From Mansonella perstans (taxonomy: Eukaryota > Nematoda > Chromadorea > Rhabditida > Onchocercidae): DNA of 64,000 nt. The DNA lies in contig JBAMDO010000248.1 of assembly GCA_037074765.1 (NCBI GenBank), positions 1 to 64,000 on the forward strand. Reading direction: 5' to 3'. The first letter of the stretch is position 1; the number at the start of each line of letters is the position of its first letter. Under the pieces are notes generated by a model. That model was given only the letters and a program-made list of their open reading frames with translations. It was not told where the DNA came from and searched no databases. Positions 50,350 through 64,000 of the stretch are shown one piece after another. The translations under genes and the position numbers were made by a program.

Positions 50350-52297
50350 CAATGATTATCCACAATCAAATCTTCGACAAAATACATTTCATAGGCAAGA
50401 TTTGAAAAGAAATAACGAAAATGAACTATTAAATTGATAGCGAAATGATGGCGAACACAATTAATATCTGTCGCGAAACCTTGATTGAGGATATTAATTT
50501 AAAAAGTTTAATTTCCTTAAAGACGTTTTATCTAATGTTGATATCATTCGACAAAAATTCGTATTAAATAGGCAGGTTTTGGAATTTCATAAAGAAAAGA
50601 AACAAAATGGTAGAACAGTGACGGTTTCTAAATAAATATCCAATAATAGAATAATAGCAGGGGCACAAAGTTGGGATAAGAATGAGATCTGAATGAAATT
50701 CAAATTACTAAGGCAAGATATCAACACGCTTGCCACGTTTGTCGGCAATGTTAGCTAGAAGTAGGTTATGGTTTTTCTTTTTCCTATTCAATTTTTGATG
50801 ATTTGCAGCATTCCATCAAAGTGGTCACAACAGCGGTGTCCTTCATGCTGGAATTTATTATGCACTGGGCAGCTTAAAAGCAAAACTTTGTGTTCGTGGT
50901 AAGATTCTGTCCTTGACTACATTCAAAGTTGGCAAAACTTGTGAAATAAATTCTACATGACTTGTTTTGAAATTTTGCTAGGGACATTTCTACCTATACA
51001 GTTTTGGCAACAACAACCTAGCATGAAACATATTTGTAAAATAAATTTGTCCAATTACAAATGAAAAAAAAAAGTAAGTTGAAAATCTCTACCTCCTTAG
51101 CTCGTACTTTTTCTTTTTTACAAATTAACTTATGTGATTTGTTAGAATTTCAGTTAAATTTCAGTAATTCTATATTAAATCAGGTATTGATTTGGCGTAT
51201 GAATTCTGTGGCAAATATAAAGTGCCTTACAAAAGAATTGGAAAATTAATTGTCGCGGTAGAGCCGATTGAAGTACCACGTCTAGAAGTAAGGCTTCTTG
51301 AATTTTTTAATTTTTTTGTTAATTTTTTAAAATGTCCATATAATTTTGACTCGCTCGAATAAATAGTGGTTAGTATAGAACTTTGCGAAGAGAATTTAGA
51401 ATAGATATTTTAGTTTGGTTTGTACAGAAGAGTTTCCATTGATTACTGCACTCGTCTACATAAAGAAAAGAATGAGCTAATATGTAGAGCTGAATGATAA
51501 AATGAGAATTACAATTTTGAATATGTCCGTTTCATTAAGACAGGATAATTACTGCTGATAAAACTAGCTATGCTTCTCTTTCCATTTCTTATCCAGAACG
51601 TGAAGCTTCTGTTACTAGTATATAACACATTTCTTCCGATGAATATGACTCAACTATTTCATACATTCAATAAATGTTCTTTTAGAATTTATTTGAACGA
51701 GCTCAGAAAAACGGATGTAAATCAATAAAAATGATTGATGGCAGCGAAATCAAAAACTATGCGCCCTTTTGCCAGGTAATTCATAATTCATCCTTTGGGT
51801 TTTGCTATCGCAATATTGAAGTTTTACCTCTCGATTTTTAAAGCCAAAAAAGTTCCAAACGTTAGTGGGAATTGGATTGCAGAAATTATGTTTTCTTATT
51901 TTTTAAATTGGATTGCAATAAGATGCCTCATTCTTGCAGTCAGTCAAGCAAATGAATGGTTTGGAGTTTTTGGCTCTCGTTGTTCAAATTCTTTTCTAAG
52001 TTCCGAGATATCGTGAGATATTGTTGTTCTCCTTAATGTGATTCATTTTCAAATATCAAAAGACTTCCAATAACTTGATTAGCCGACAGATTTGTTATAC
52101 TGTCTTTTTGTCGCTAAGTGTGGCGCCAATGACGTTTCTTTTTTAAAAATTGTTAAATATGACAGAAATCTTTTCATAAGCGATAAATTTGAATTTTTTG
52201 TTGCATGAAACATCTGAAGGCGATCTGGTCTCCGTATACAGGTATTGTTGATTGGGGATTAGTTATGAAGTTGTATGCACAAGATTTCGAAAAAAGT
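50350..52297 (+). pseudogene. Inverted partial copy of the L2HGDH gene
   Basis: Reverse-oriented duplicate of about 43225-41257. Counterparts of L2HGDH exons 3, 4 and 5 are at 50809-50898, 51184-51287 and 51686-51775 with splice sites kept. Exon 6 starts at about 52211 with its acceptor destroyed (CATCCAG replaced by AACAT) and stops near 52297, where homology ends abruptly. Replacement changes include Arg to His in QSGHNSG, Pro to Leu in YYALGSL and Asp to Gly in EFCGKY. The FAD-binding exons 1-2 and the C-terminal exons are missing, so no enzyme can be made. The flank beyond exon 3 is more diverged than the rest. Confidence 0.93.
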
Positions 52298-54971
52298 TAA
52301 AAAAAATATATTAAAATGAAATAAAAAGAAAAAAACATTTCCGAACTTTCTTTTCTTTTCATTTCCATCTTCTGAAATGCTTAAATACGGTAAAAAAGAT
52401 TGAAAAAATAAAAATTCTTAAAATAATCCAAATTCAATAAAATTGTCTGATTGCATTATTTATGGCATCGATAATTTCAGTAATTTTTCACATTTCGAAA
52501 AGTTGAAGAAGACAAATTGCACAAAAAAGTAAATAAATCCTGCTCTTTCAATTTTTTTTCATTTTTTCATTTTCGTTCATCACACTCACTTCACTTCACG
52601 TCTCATATATCATTGGTGTATTCATTGTACAGACACACATTGAGAATTTTATTTCTTTCTGAAGTAAATTTGATATTTTTTCGGAAGGTCTTTTCTTACC
52701 GTTTTCAAAAAACTGAGTGAAATTGGTTCTAAGTGATATTTTCGGTTTTATTGAAATTATTTCCATTTTCAGGTCTTGTTTGGCTGAAATTATAGCAGGT
52801 GTTGTTCACAAACCTAGATCATGTTTTCTTTAATCTTTGCTTTGCTATGACTTTTATAATTGAATCATGTAATGATTAGCAATCAAAATTTTTTTTCGAT
52901 TCCATAATTTATCTAGCTAGGTTAATTAATCTCATTTCATTTATATTAAATATTATGACATTTGTTAGTTTTTGCAATATCCAACATGAATGTTTTATCA
53001 CTTTCATTATTTCATCGTTTACTTCTTGTTTTAAGGAATTTAAATCTGGTTGAATTTTAGTGAAATTGTCACAAAATCATCATTTGCAACATTATTGTAA
53101 GTATTAATTTTCACTTGCAGGTAGTTTTTTTCATTTTTTTAAATTTTTTAAATTAATTTCAATTTCAGTGGTTATTTTTTTACATCAATAATTTTTTATT
53201 TTTCTTCTATCGCAGCAAATTATAGTTTTATCGAAAAAAGTCATTCTAAAAGTGATATCTGATTTTTTGAATTTATTGAAAATTATAGGAATATGGTATT
53301 CGAGAATAACTTGCCAATTATGATATATGAGATCAGCCAATCACATTGAGCTTCCTGTTTCAGGTTATTTTATAATGTTTGATAGTTGAGATTATTTGCA
53401 TAAAAATGAATTTTAATCATGATATGTATATACTCTGTTATCAAGATCTGATCAGCGGAATCTTGTCCTAATTTAAGGTCCAATTCTAAGGTCAATAACC
53501 CACAGAGACACATAAACATCAGACTTTTTAGTGTTCGTATTAGTTTAGAATTCTTTCTTTTTTCACCTCATCGTTGAATTTTAATTTATCAAGTCCATTT
53601 CAAATGTTCACAATTTTTTTCTCTAAATATTTTTATATTTCATTTTTTTTAAATGACAATATTTTTACATACTGTTTTAGATCATTAAATTCAGTATCTT
53701 TTTAAATAATCGATAATCTGGGCAAGAATAAATGGGATAGCAAGGAAGTTAGATATTTCAAATTTCAAAATACAAAAAGAGGACAGTTTTAAATTTTTAA
53801 AATTTCTTATCATTCATGGAGTCGATTGTTAGTCTATTGTATTACAGTATGTCGAAAAAAATTGAATTTTTTTTTTGCATCTTTGCCCTTATCTATGTGA
53901 ATGTTATCAAGTTTGATTTTACTGCAATTAATATTTGTACTCCTATAACGAAGGGTCGCCGCTTATTCTTCATTACAAAGATAATGCCTGTTAGTATCGA
54001 AAACGTTGCAAGTGTTATATAAATTAATAATTCTTGCAACAATTCTTGCAAGTTTTAGTTATTGTTGTTGGAAAGCGGATTTGTAACTGGTAAAGTTGTT
54101 ACCACATTCAAATTCATCCACTGAAATATTTACAGTATTTGGTAGTTCCTTTACATGCGGTAAGGATAACTTCGTTTTTTCCTTTCACTTGTATAGTAGG
54201 TTAAAAATGATACCCATGAATTTCCATTTTTATTTGGATCCGATATTCAATTCAGTATATTAAAGACATAATTGTATGAATATGTAAAAACTTTCATATA
54301 TGTGAGTGTTTCTGTAACAGTTAAAAAAATGAAGGAAAAATGGATGAATAATCTCTGGAAGGACCAATTCAAGTGAAAAAAAAAAAAAAAAGGCATTTTA
54401 CATTCATGTCGATGGAAGCTTCTGATTACAATGAGTCAAGCAGTACTAATTCATCGGATGAAAATGTAAATTTTACTCAGTTTTTGTAATAGAAGAGAAT
54501 TTGAGAAAATGTCTAATAGGTCTGTAATTTGAGAAAATGTCTGAAAGGGCTGTGATTTTTTCCAATTAAATACAAGTGTGATAGTATTGAGTAATATGAT
54601 GATTTAAGGAAAAGGTAAAAAAAGAAGATATTGAAAGTTTAAAAAATGAATGATGAATGATGCAAAACAAAGTACAGGAGCTAGAAATTATTTGCTAGGA
54701 TTTAAAAAAAAAAAAAAAAAAAAAAATTTAATATTTCAGCAGTATTTTTTAAATTATTGCTTAAATTTATTGAATAAAGCTTCACTTATACAAAGCAGTA
54801 AAAATTGTTTACATTTGTTTTCCGGACACGAATAATAAATTCTCTTTTTTCGAGCAGTAAACAATCAACCATTTGGTCCTCGAAAACTCTTTTAGCTCTC
54901 ATTTGACATTTTTTCCAAATTTTTTTCTCTCTAATACTTTTTAACTTTTGCAGGGAAATAAAATTTCAGAA
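52298..54971. other. Intergenic stretch upstream of the TACC gene
   Basis: Very AT-rich, with poly-T and poly-A runs (54377-54392, 54707-54726). Short frames such as 53816-54022 are hydrophobic but unsupported. The end carries two candidate splice acceptors for the next gene: CTTTTGCAG (ending 54953) and AATTTCAG (ending 54969). Confidence 0.5.
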
Positions 54972-57900
54972 ATGACAACCGTAACCGAAACAAATTTATT
55001 GAAGATTCCCACAGATAAAATAATTCGACTAAATGAAACAACTGATGTATCAACCAGTCAAAGCAAATGCGATACAACTTCTGAAACTAACAATCAAGAT
55101 AATTCAAAGGAAGCATTAAATGCAGCAAATTTCGATAAACCTGCCATCATCGATGTCACAACCAAAACTATAATTCCTGAAATTAATTCTGAAATTTGTT
55201 CTTGTGAAATGCCGTCTGAACGACCGTTAATTAAAACTTTTTCAAACGAAATTACGGAATCTAATGGTTCAAATAAAACCACTTTTGATTTATCCTCTTA
55301 CGTGATCGCTTCAAATGATACTTTAACTCAACTTTTGCCTGTTCAGCCTTTCCATGCTGAAGCAATTCACACTCCTGCACAGAATATTGAATTAAAACCT
55401 GCAACCGCAGCGCCGGTACCAACTGCACATGTACCTACTTCAGCAACTGTTGCTGAAAACGCAGCATTTCAAGATGAAAACAGTGATGCTTCACTATCTT
55501 GCGTACAGAATCTAGTTGAAGCAGAAGCTTCAATTTCAGCAAGTAATTGTAATACTCAACATGCAGTTAATACGGAGTGCATAATTGAAAATCAACTTGT
55601 ACAACAAATCCAACTACAGCAATCCCACCTGGTATCCATTCCAGAGCTACCAAAGATGCAAGTATCGCCAACATTTCCAGCTCAAAAATTACCACCAAGT
55701 ACGACAGTTTCTGAATCAATGATATCTATTTCAAACAAAAACTCTATGATCGCTAACTTTTCGAGTGAGGTCAGTTCTTTCTAAATTTGCTCAAAACTAT
55801 TGCTACTGCTCTGCTTTGAAAAAAAGTTAAAATTAAACAGATTAAAAAAAATCGGAATGTTATTGACTGCATTCTCCATTTCATTTGGTGATGCAGGCTG
55901 TACTGCCTTGATAAAATTTTAAGTTTAAGCAAAGAATTTTTTTTTTTCGTGTTTAGAGATTTGCTTGCATTATGCAAAAAATTATTGCAAAATAATTAAA
56001 TGACATTAAAGGACATTAGTGGGAAGTGAAACTTGTTGAAATTCATTTAAGTATTAATATCGCAATTATTGGAAATTACAAAAAGTTTGATAAAAATGAA
56101 AAGGAAAAGATGGTTAATGAGATAATTAATGAACACTGATAGAGTTTAGCAGTGAAAAAGTGATAATTAAAAGAGTGAAGAGAATAGAACAGAGTAATTG
56201 ATGGAAATGTTGCAGTGATGGAGAGATTGAAGTACAAACATTATATAATTATCAAATTCAGGCTAATTTTTAATAGATTATTACTTTTTCAATCTTTTCT
56301 AGTTAAAATATCTCATAAATGGTTAAATTGGGAAAAAAATTTTCAACTTCTTAAAATTCAAATATGAAAGGTGTTTGTTCATTAATAAACAAAATTGGAA
56401 CAATTCCTAATTTTGTTCATTTCATTTATTTAAATAAATTTCCTCAAAAAAAAAGAATTTGATTAAAAATTAAGTTATAATTATGTGATAAAATTAATGA
56501 AATGAAATATCTTAGCATTTAATAATAATAATAGAATGTAATCCAAGAATTCACATAAATTGCTCTATTTCATTAAAATTATTTTTTTGCCTCATTTTTG
56601 TAGAATTATTCGCTTTTCACAATTATTGTAACATTTTCTATTTGTTGACATTTTACTTCTTAGCTATTTAGTTGCTACATTGAGTAGAATCTTAAAGTTT
56701 CCATTTGATTATGGTAAGAGAATTTTTGTATGAAGGAATCGAACTGAACAGCAATGAACGATATTTTGATATCGAATAAGACGGACGTGTGGGAAGGATT
56801 ATTGCTGATGATGTAATTGAGGTATTTCAGTTAATATTTAGTATTTGATATGTTATCATAAAATATGTGATCGTTTTGACATTTCATTGATAATGAGTGA
56901 TATAGTGGTAATGATTGGGATTTTATATATGCTTATTATTAAAAATCATCATTGATAATGGTATAGTAACAATAATTATGATTTTATAATATGCTTATTG
57001 TTAAAAATCATCATTGATAATGATGTGGTGATAATAATTATGATTTTATATGTGCTTATTATTAACAATCCTTATTAATAATAATATAGTGGTAATAATC
57101 ATGATTTTATATGTGATTATTATTAAAAATTCTCATTGATAATGATATAGTGATAGTAATTATGATTTTATAATATGCTTATTATTAACAATCCTAGAGA
57201 ATAATTCACAGTTTTGTTTTTTCCTTTTCTGAAATGATGACTTATAATTTGTTTTATGTAGAATTTTTTTGTTGATAATTGCAATGTATAACTTGTTTAT
57301 TTGTGATTTTAAAATTTAGCGAGTTTTTGAGCTTATTATTTACGCCTAATATTTCAGGTAATTTCCAGTGAATCAATAACGGAAAGACCAGAAGTTCCAA
57401 GAACTGCGGAATCTGGTGTTGTGGAAAAAAATAATAATAGAAGTAGGTTTTTTTTTTTTTCTGGATTCTATTCTTGTTTTTAATTGAATCTCTTTATAGA
57501 ATTGAACTGTATAGAGAGAATGGTGTACCTGAAATGATGAAAAAAAATATAGAATTATCTTCAGAAGAGATAGATGAAGCAATTGGAAATCAGGACTTCT
57601 TTCATTTTAAACTCTGACCGAGTGTATTTAGTTATGTCAGTTAATAAATACATATCAAATAGGAGAGTTTTGATGATTCTGAAAAAAAAAAAAACAATTT
57701 ATTAAACGAACAAATAGCATTCTGTTAAAGTTTTAAAACTAGCTTATCATGATCACAAGTTATGGTCAATATCTGTGACCACTTTCTGTTTAGCGATGGG
57801 GAAAGCAGTAATTTTAAATGAAACGTTTTTGGTTTCACTTTAATAGTTGTCAGTGTACTTTTGATTGATAAATAATTGCATAACTTATGGAAAGCTGCTG

Positions 57901-60900
57901 GTGGAAATTCCAGAGAAGCTGGTAAAAACTGACTGGATTAAATTTTGTGATAAGAAAAAATTCGAACGAAAGATGGTTTTTTTTCAGGTGTACTGGTTTC
58001 AAAGGAACAGAAGCAGCCCGGTGAAATGGCTGGAGTGAAGTCGACGACCGGAAGTGAAGCGGACGAAGTGAAAAACAGGGAGACACTGTCGGACGCAGTT
58101 TCCGTAGAAAAATGCAAGTCTGCTGTGGAGGTATCATATAAAGGCGATGAACCTAACCCTTTAACAATGCAGTTTGAAACTCCTCGTAGGCCATCACCTA
58201 GGTTTGTTCAGATTTTTAAGAAATCTTAAAAAAAAATTTTTAAAAAATTTGAAAAGTTATTGGTCAAATTAAATTAATGAGTTTCTTACTTTTAATTTAT
58301 GCAAGAGAACAATAAAAATGGAAATGAAGCTTTGTGAAAATGCACTGTACGGTTAATCCTTTATCGGATCACATATATCGTTTCTACTTAAATATATGCA
58401 AACATTCAGTCTCAGCTCAGTTCTTTTGTTTAAATATGAACTAGAAAGACATGTAATAAATATTCGTTTACCTCTGCTGTCAGTGTTGTTCAAACTAGGT
58501 ATTTTGGAGACATAGTTCAGGGATCAGGTTTTCTTCGTAATCCAGAAATTTGTTAGATATTTTGCAGGAAGACGACAGAAGTAAAATATGATTGCTGTAA
58601 TTTTGAGCCACTGTGAAGAACATAATTTAGTGTTTCGCTCGTAGACGAGTTTTTCTAACAAAATAAATAATTTCAAATATTCTGGCAAGAATGCAGGGTA
58701 TCCATGATATCAGCAACTCTTTGTAGATATATATATGTATTTGTAGAAAATGAAGTTCGGGTTAACCTTCTGAATTATATATGATTTAAGGATTAATAAA
58801 GGTGGGGCAAATTTAAGGATTAATAAAAAAAAATGGGGCAAATTTAAGAATTAATAAAAGTGGGATAAATTTAAGGATTAATGAAGTCTGGAGAGTTTGC
58901 ATTCTTCCATGAGATGCAAACACTCAATTGTAACATGTTCAGTTGTATTCTTATTGAACTTTCTTTTTCTTGCTAGTCATAATTTTTTTCAATGGATTTC
59001 TTTCTTTCGTGAGGCTTATCACTTTTTACGTCTGAATGTCATTTTGCTTGTTTGAAAAAAAAAGACAAGAGTTTTGTTAAAAACAAGAGAAAACAAGAGA
59101 AAAAAAAACAAGAGTGTTGGAGATTGGAAGAGGTCGCATGTTAGTATTGATTTTGATATAATGAATCAATAAAGAGTAATTAAGCTTATCATTTCATATT
59201 TCGAGAATTTTGCTGACATTTTTTTTTAGTGTTATATTTTAACGACAGAGAAAAGAAGTTAGTTTAGTGATTTAGTATGATGATTCAAAAACTAAATACA
59301 GAATGACGTACATGTTCTATATTCTACAAATAATTTTGCATAATTATTGAACAGTTGTTTTAAAAATATTGTTTTTAATTCTGCCATTTACGAAATGTGT
59401 CTAACTATTCCAAATGTTCATTATTGAATGTTTCGAAATTTTATCAGATGTAAAGAATATTATTATTTCGAAGTTAGATAATGATGGTAATTTCCGTGCA
59501 GGTGTAGTGATATAACTATTCGACTGGAAGGAAGGATATAATAGCTGTGGGATATAATAGCTTTGGGATGAATTGTAAAATTTTTTTACGGAGAATATTT
59601 GAAAATTGTCCGGTTAAGCTAACAAGTTTATATCGGATTCATATTATTTTTATCGCTTGCTTATTTGTTTTACGTTATCTTTGCACTGAGTTGAATTTGA
59701 ATAAAAAAGAAGGATCGAATGATGAATTTTTATGTCTGAAGTTTATATGTGAATTTCAGATAATTTGAGTTTTAAATGGTGCAAAAAGTGAACATTGCCA
59801 AAAGTACAAATAGCAACTTGGTTTACTTAGTACAGCGAATATTAGAGTGATATTTCTTATTAGCCACTTTTACATTTTTATTTCTGATATCTCTGAAGTT
59901 TATATGTTTGTCGCACGATGAGTTTTTGAATATTTGTTTGGATAGCTGAAAACTGAAATATTATAGCTGGTCATAAAAGATATTTTCTAAAAAAAAGTTA
60001 AAAACTTCATCATAATCTTGTACGTTTACAACTTTTGCATTTCGCTTTTACACTTTATTGGCCTTTGTTTTTTGTCTGTAGAACTTTCAGTCTCGATGAG
60101 TAATATGAAATTGTTCTCTATAACCTGTTACTCCGAGTTTGTGAGTTAACATATCTTCCTTAAATACCTAAGCTAACTGAATTATATGCCCTGACTAAAG
60201 TTCTTTTTGGAAATAAGCACATGTGCTAATATTGTAATTTAATAATAAAACATTAGTTTTACTTTTCCAGGTTTAAATATAAATATAACATGTGCATATG
60301 GTTTTTAAGTATGCGTAATTATATGTAATTATATTTATATATTCATTGATTAATCAGTTAGTTAGTTATTCATTAAATATAGAATAATTCACAAATTTAT
60401 TCCTTTAATTGTTTATTGTACGGATCTGTAGCGACATTTAGTTTATTCCTGTAAAATTTAAATATTACATTATAAAAATATCTAAATTTGGAAAGCAGTA
60501 TGTGAAATCACGTATTTAAAATTTGGTATTTACGTTTGCAGATTAAATATCAGACGTTTCATAGTACGTTACGTAGATCAAATTCTAGTCGCGATCATTT
60601 ATAAAATGTTTTGGGGTAAATAATTACATCATTCTGGTGAGTTCATTATCCTTTCCGCGATAAAGTGAAGGATGGGAGTTGACTTTGTCAAATTGTTCTA
60701 TTTCGTTCTATATTTCTCGACATTAATATTAAAGGCATTCGTATCAATAATTTGTACTGTTGCATTTCTTTCTGCTGTTAAATGTCCGTTTTTTACATTT
60801 TTAATGCATGAAATTTTACGAATTACTTCGTCTAGCCATTTTATTATTATTATTATTATTTTTTTTTACAAAATAGATCAAACTGAGCTATTATAAAAAT

Positions 60901-63900
60901 ACTCATAGCTTATTACCAGATTTTTGTGAAGTGCATAGGATATTGATTGGTGTGGTCATATATTTTACTATTACTTATCTTCGACGATTGCTGTTAATAG
61001 AGTTCTCTTGTTATATTTTAAAATACTTTTCGAATTTTATTAATCATGAAACTTCTTTTTCTGATTTTTTCTCAAACATTGGGGAATAAAATAATGATGT
61101 TTTTTGTGTGATTTTTCATCCCTGATTTTTTATTTCAGCGTAGATTCAAGAACAATTACTCGTCCATCAAAAATACGAGCCCAACAATTACCTGAAGCAA
61201 CTGTTACACCGTTTTCGAAAACTGAATCAGAATCCACTGTTACAGATATGATTGCTGCTAATGCAGGTAAGGTCTTTTTCTTGCCGTTCTAGTTCGAATT
61301 ATCATTTTAGTGCTTATCAGATATTAATTGTTATCAGTTTATTTGTACTGTACTGCAATAAAAATGACACATTGTCCTGAAAGTTGGAATAACTCTAATA
61401 ACTTTAGAAAATTAAAAGTTTGAAGAAAAATTTTCCGAATGTTATATTTATTTAATTCACCCAATTTGATGCGAGAATAGGTTGGCTGGCGCTGCTAACC
61501 CTTTTAAGCATGAGAGTGACTGGGATTGATTTATACGGTCTTGTTAATAGTTAATGATTGCGAGGAAGGATCCAGTTCCATTCAAATATTTTGTAAAAAA
61601 AATTATAATTTTAATGCCCAAATATATTAACTTTCAATGAATATTTCTACAGATTCTGCAAGGGAAACGGTTCGATCAGCAATTGTGGCCAATACTGCAA
61701 GTCATGCTCTATCACAACCACCTCAGCTACCGGGTCAACAGTCAGCTGTATCGCAATCACAAGCAATTCAACAAACTTTACCACCAAGGTTAGTGGAGCA
61801 GTAGATTATAGCATGCAAGTTTGTTCTGCAGCAAACATCCATTCCAAAAATCCTCAGTTAGAATAGAACAGTAATCTACAGCGACAGCAGCTCCAATGAT
61901 GGATATAATCATTAGTGATATCACCAAATACATCTGTGCTTCAGTTATTTAACACAAATTTCCTCCTAATTTGTAATATTGCAACTGCTGCACAGGATCT
62001 TCCTCATAATCCGTGGAATTCCTGAATTAAATAATTTCTATTATAATGTGAAAATTGTGCAAAAATTTCGAATTACTAAAAAATGACTTATCGCTAATAT
62101 TTTGTTTATTCAGGGAAGAACGGAAATCGTCGCAGCGTGTGCGACAACGAACTGTTACAGTCCAGAGTCAAATAAGTCTCGACATACAATCTGCATACAA
62201 TGAGGTTAAGCAGGTAATTGTGTCTTTTTTTTCGAAACGTGCATTTTAATTTTTCTGGAAAAATATTGTACCGGTGCGTCTGCAAGTAAAAACATCATTG
62301 AATATTCTATTTCAAATTGCTTCTCTTATTAAGAAAGTTTTTTTTTCTATTTGTATACGTTTTACAGTTCATATATTTAATTGCGTCTTTTTTGTTTTAG
62401 AAGTATTAATAAAAGTTATGAAATGATTCTGATGGAAGAAAATGTTGGATCACCTAAATTAAATTGTAATCTGTTAATTTAAACCTGTGACATAATTTGA
62501 GACCGAGAAAGAATTGTTTGCAGATGAACTCAGACGATCCTACTACCGAATTTCTACGACGTGTGCAGGCGATTGTTGCGACAAGAGAGAAAGAATGGAC
62601 TGCTAAAAATGAAAAGGTTAAATAAAGGATTTTAATGAAGAGTTTTGGAACGGTGTTACATACGAAAAGGCCATATGTGCATCGTTATTTATGAAGGACG
62701 TAGATGGACAATATTATTTGAGATTGTGACTTTTCGAATAAAATATATTTGTTCCAATAAGTTGCATGCAGTTTATAGATATTAATAGACATGACCATTA
62801 CCGTTTAATTCCTTATTAGCTAACTAATGAATATTATTTTTTAGTTGTTAACTCTTGGACAACTGAACATTTTTTTGATAGTTGTTTTTCTCTAGGAAAG
62901 CGAATTATTCATTAATTAGCTAATAAAAAGAGGATTAATAAAGGATTTTATTTTCTTCGTTATGGACAAAATTCTCTCTGGTAGACTTCCTGAGCAAATA
63001 GACATTAAATCATTTGTTTTTCTTTTTTTTTCTTTTTTTTATTACTTTAATACAGTAATTGAAGCCGTTTTCTTTTTGGTTTTTAGCTGTATTTTTTATT
63101 TAGATGAAATTAATTTAAACTGTTTTTCAGTTAACTCAACTTCTTGCAAATGAGCAGAAGCGAAACGGGCCATTAGAGCAGAAAGCTGCCGAACGATTAT
63201 TAGCTATGGCTGAGTATGAAAAACTAGTGCAGGAATTTGTAGAAGAACTAAAAAAGAAAAAGTCTAGCGGTGAGAATTTTTGATTTGTATTCTAGAATTG
63301 ACAAGACCTTTAGAAGAAGTAAAGTTGGCGCGCATTACTATATTGTTTCAATTAAATTTTCACAAAACGAATGCAGTTCAGCTTTATCACGATTAAATAA
63401 GAATGTTATTTTAATACATTTTATCCTCTTTTTTTTTATACTTAATACTGTATGTGGCATTTCCTCGTGAAATGGCCATTTCATGATCAGAAGCATTAGA
63501 AGCAATTCTCTGATCATTCTTTATGTTTAGCGCTATTGTTGCTGATTTATAGTTCATTTTGTTAGTAGCTATTTTTAATATCATTTTTTCTAGTTTTTTT
63601 AGAAGTTAAGATCTGAAACTGTATTTGATTTTTGAAAAATTACCATCTTAATTTAGATTCTTTTAATGATTAGAAAGTGGTAGAAGCCTTGAATTGCAGA
63701 AAAAAATTGCTTAGGCGAATCAAAATCGATGGGTAGACCAGGTCCGGAAAGAAATTTGTCGCCGGATGATGTTACTCAGCTTCTTAAAGAACGAGATCAA
63801 TTAGCAGAGGAAGTGAATTCATTGGAAACAAGTTACAGTGAACTTTTTAGGCGTTATGAAAAATTACGACAAACAAGCGTTGAAATTAAACGAGTACGTT

Positions 63901-64000
63901 TTCTTTTTATTTCTGATTACTGAAAATTTTTCGTCAGTATCTTTTATATGATGTTTTTGCTGTGTTTTGTGAATTTTTCAAAAGAGTGGATAGTTAAAAT
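54972..64000 (+). CDS. TACC-family centrosomal/spindle coiled-coil protein, 5' part (partial)
   Basis: Nine exons read in frame, 629 codons so far: 54972-55769, 57358-57442, 57988-58201, 61139-61266, 61653-61788, 62114-62213, 62524-62616, 63131-63269, 63700-63893. It then continues past the window through a GTACGT donor. Exons 1-5 encode a low-complexity Ser/Thr/Gln-rich region without recognisable domains. From exon 6 the protein becomes helical (AYNEVKQ, LAMAEYEKLVQEFVEELKKK). Exon 9 has the TACC-type coiled-coil core LLKERDQLAEEVNSLETSYS then ELFRRYEKLRQ, like the SLE.SFSDLF.R.EK signature of TACC1-3. TACC proteins act with XMAP215/ZYG-9 on microtubules at centrosomes. The ATG at 54972 is chosen because the frame further 5' has only a TTG. 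The family call rests mainly on exon 9. Confidence 0.8.
56887..57194. repeat. Minisatellite of about 60 bp in TACC intron 1
   Basis: Five imperfect tandem units of about 60 bp contain TTGATAATGATATAGTGG, TATGATTTTATA and GCTTATTATTAAAAATC. The units differ by a few bases each. No function is evident. Confidence 0.85.
58786..58885. repeat. Short tandem repeat of about 32 bp in TACC intron 3
   Basis: Three to four imperfect units of TTTAAGGATTAATAAA followed by GTGGGGCAAA. The intron (58202-61138) is otherwise AT-rich with no further exon that I can support. Confidence 0.75.

Noticed and set aside
51061..52016. Plus-strand frames in the inverted L2HGDH copy as new genes
   Set aside because: They are pieces of duplicated exons and introns; the reading is explained by homology to 41257-43225.
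55094..55282. Minus-strand frame within TACC exon 1
   Set aside because: Shadow of a long open exon with biased composition.
58202..61138. Extra TACC exons in the long intron 3
   Set aside because: Short frames such as 59547-59768 and 60672-60896 have no matching splice phases, and exons 3 and 4 already join cleanly.
1..64000. tRNA or rRNA genes
   Set aside because: No cloverleaf with A and B boxes or rRNA-like conserved segment was recognised by eye; a covariance-model scan would be decisive.

Overview
The window is AT-rich nuclear DNA of a nematode, most likely a clade III (filarial-type) parasite. Evidence seen in the sequence: short exons with TTTCAG-type acceptors, nematode 7TM receptor genes, a BEL/Pao LTR retroelement, and copies of the nematode SL1 spliced-leader sequence. 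The genus is inference.

Layout. (1) 1-4105: a minus-strand BEL/Pao element with two nearly identical LTRs (the left one is cut by the window edge). It has one gag-protease frame and an internal deletion that removed RT, RNase H and most of integrase. Its LTR carries a 60-bp tandem array in which every unit contains the 22-nt SL1 leader on the element's sense strand, followed by GT. This is the most unusual object in the window. (2) 4106-37030: a mosaic of segmental repeats of about 6-8 kb. Each round contains a plus-strand six-exon 7TM receptor gene (10.4, 16.6, 23.6 and 31.2 kb; three open, one broken), decayed BEL/Pao gag pieces, and fragments of a gene resembling splicing factor SF1/BBP. 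All four receptor copies share an apparent GC-AG intron. A 429-bp solo LTR with a perfect 5-bp target duplication interrupts one repeat copy. (3) 39231-43735: a complete minus-strand L-2-hydroxyglutarate dehydrogenase gene, 11 exons, 463 codons. (4) 46493-49141: a minus-strand six-exon rhodopsin-like/Srsx-like receptor, 288 aa. (5) 50350-52297: an inverted, partial, decayed copy of the L2HGDH gene, so the receptor lies between inverted repeat arms. (6) 54972-64000: the 5' part of a plus-strand TACC (transforming acidic coiled-coil) gene, nine exons visible, running off the window.

Exon models come from reading splice sites and phases by eye. L2HGDH, the 288-aa receptor, receptor copies A, B and D, and the TACC exons all join in frame with no leftover bases, which is strong internal support. 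Family names rest on motif recognition, not on a search. Stretches of 44-46 kb, 49-50 kb and 52-55 kb hold no gene I can support.
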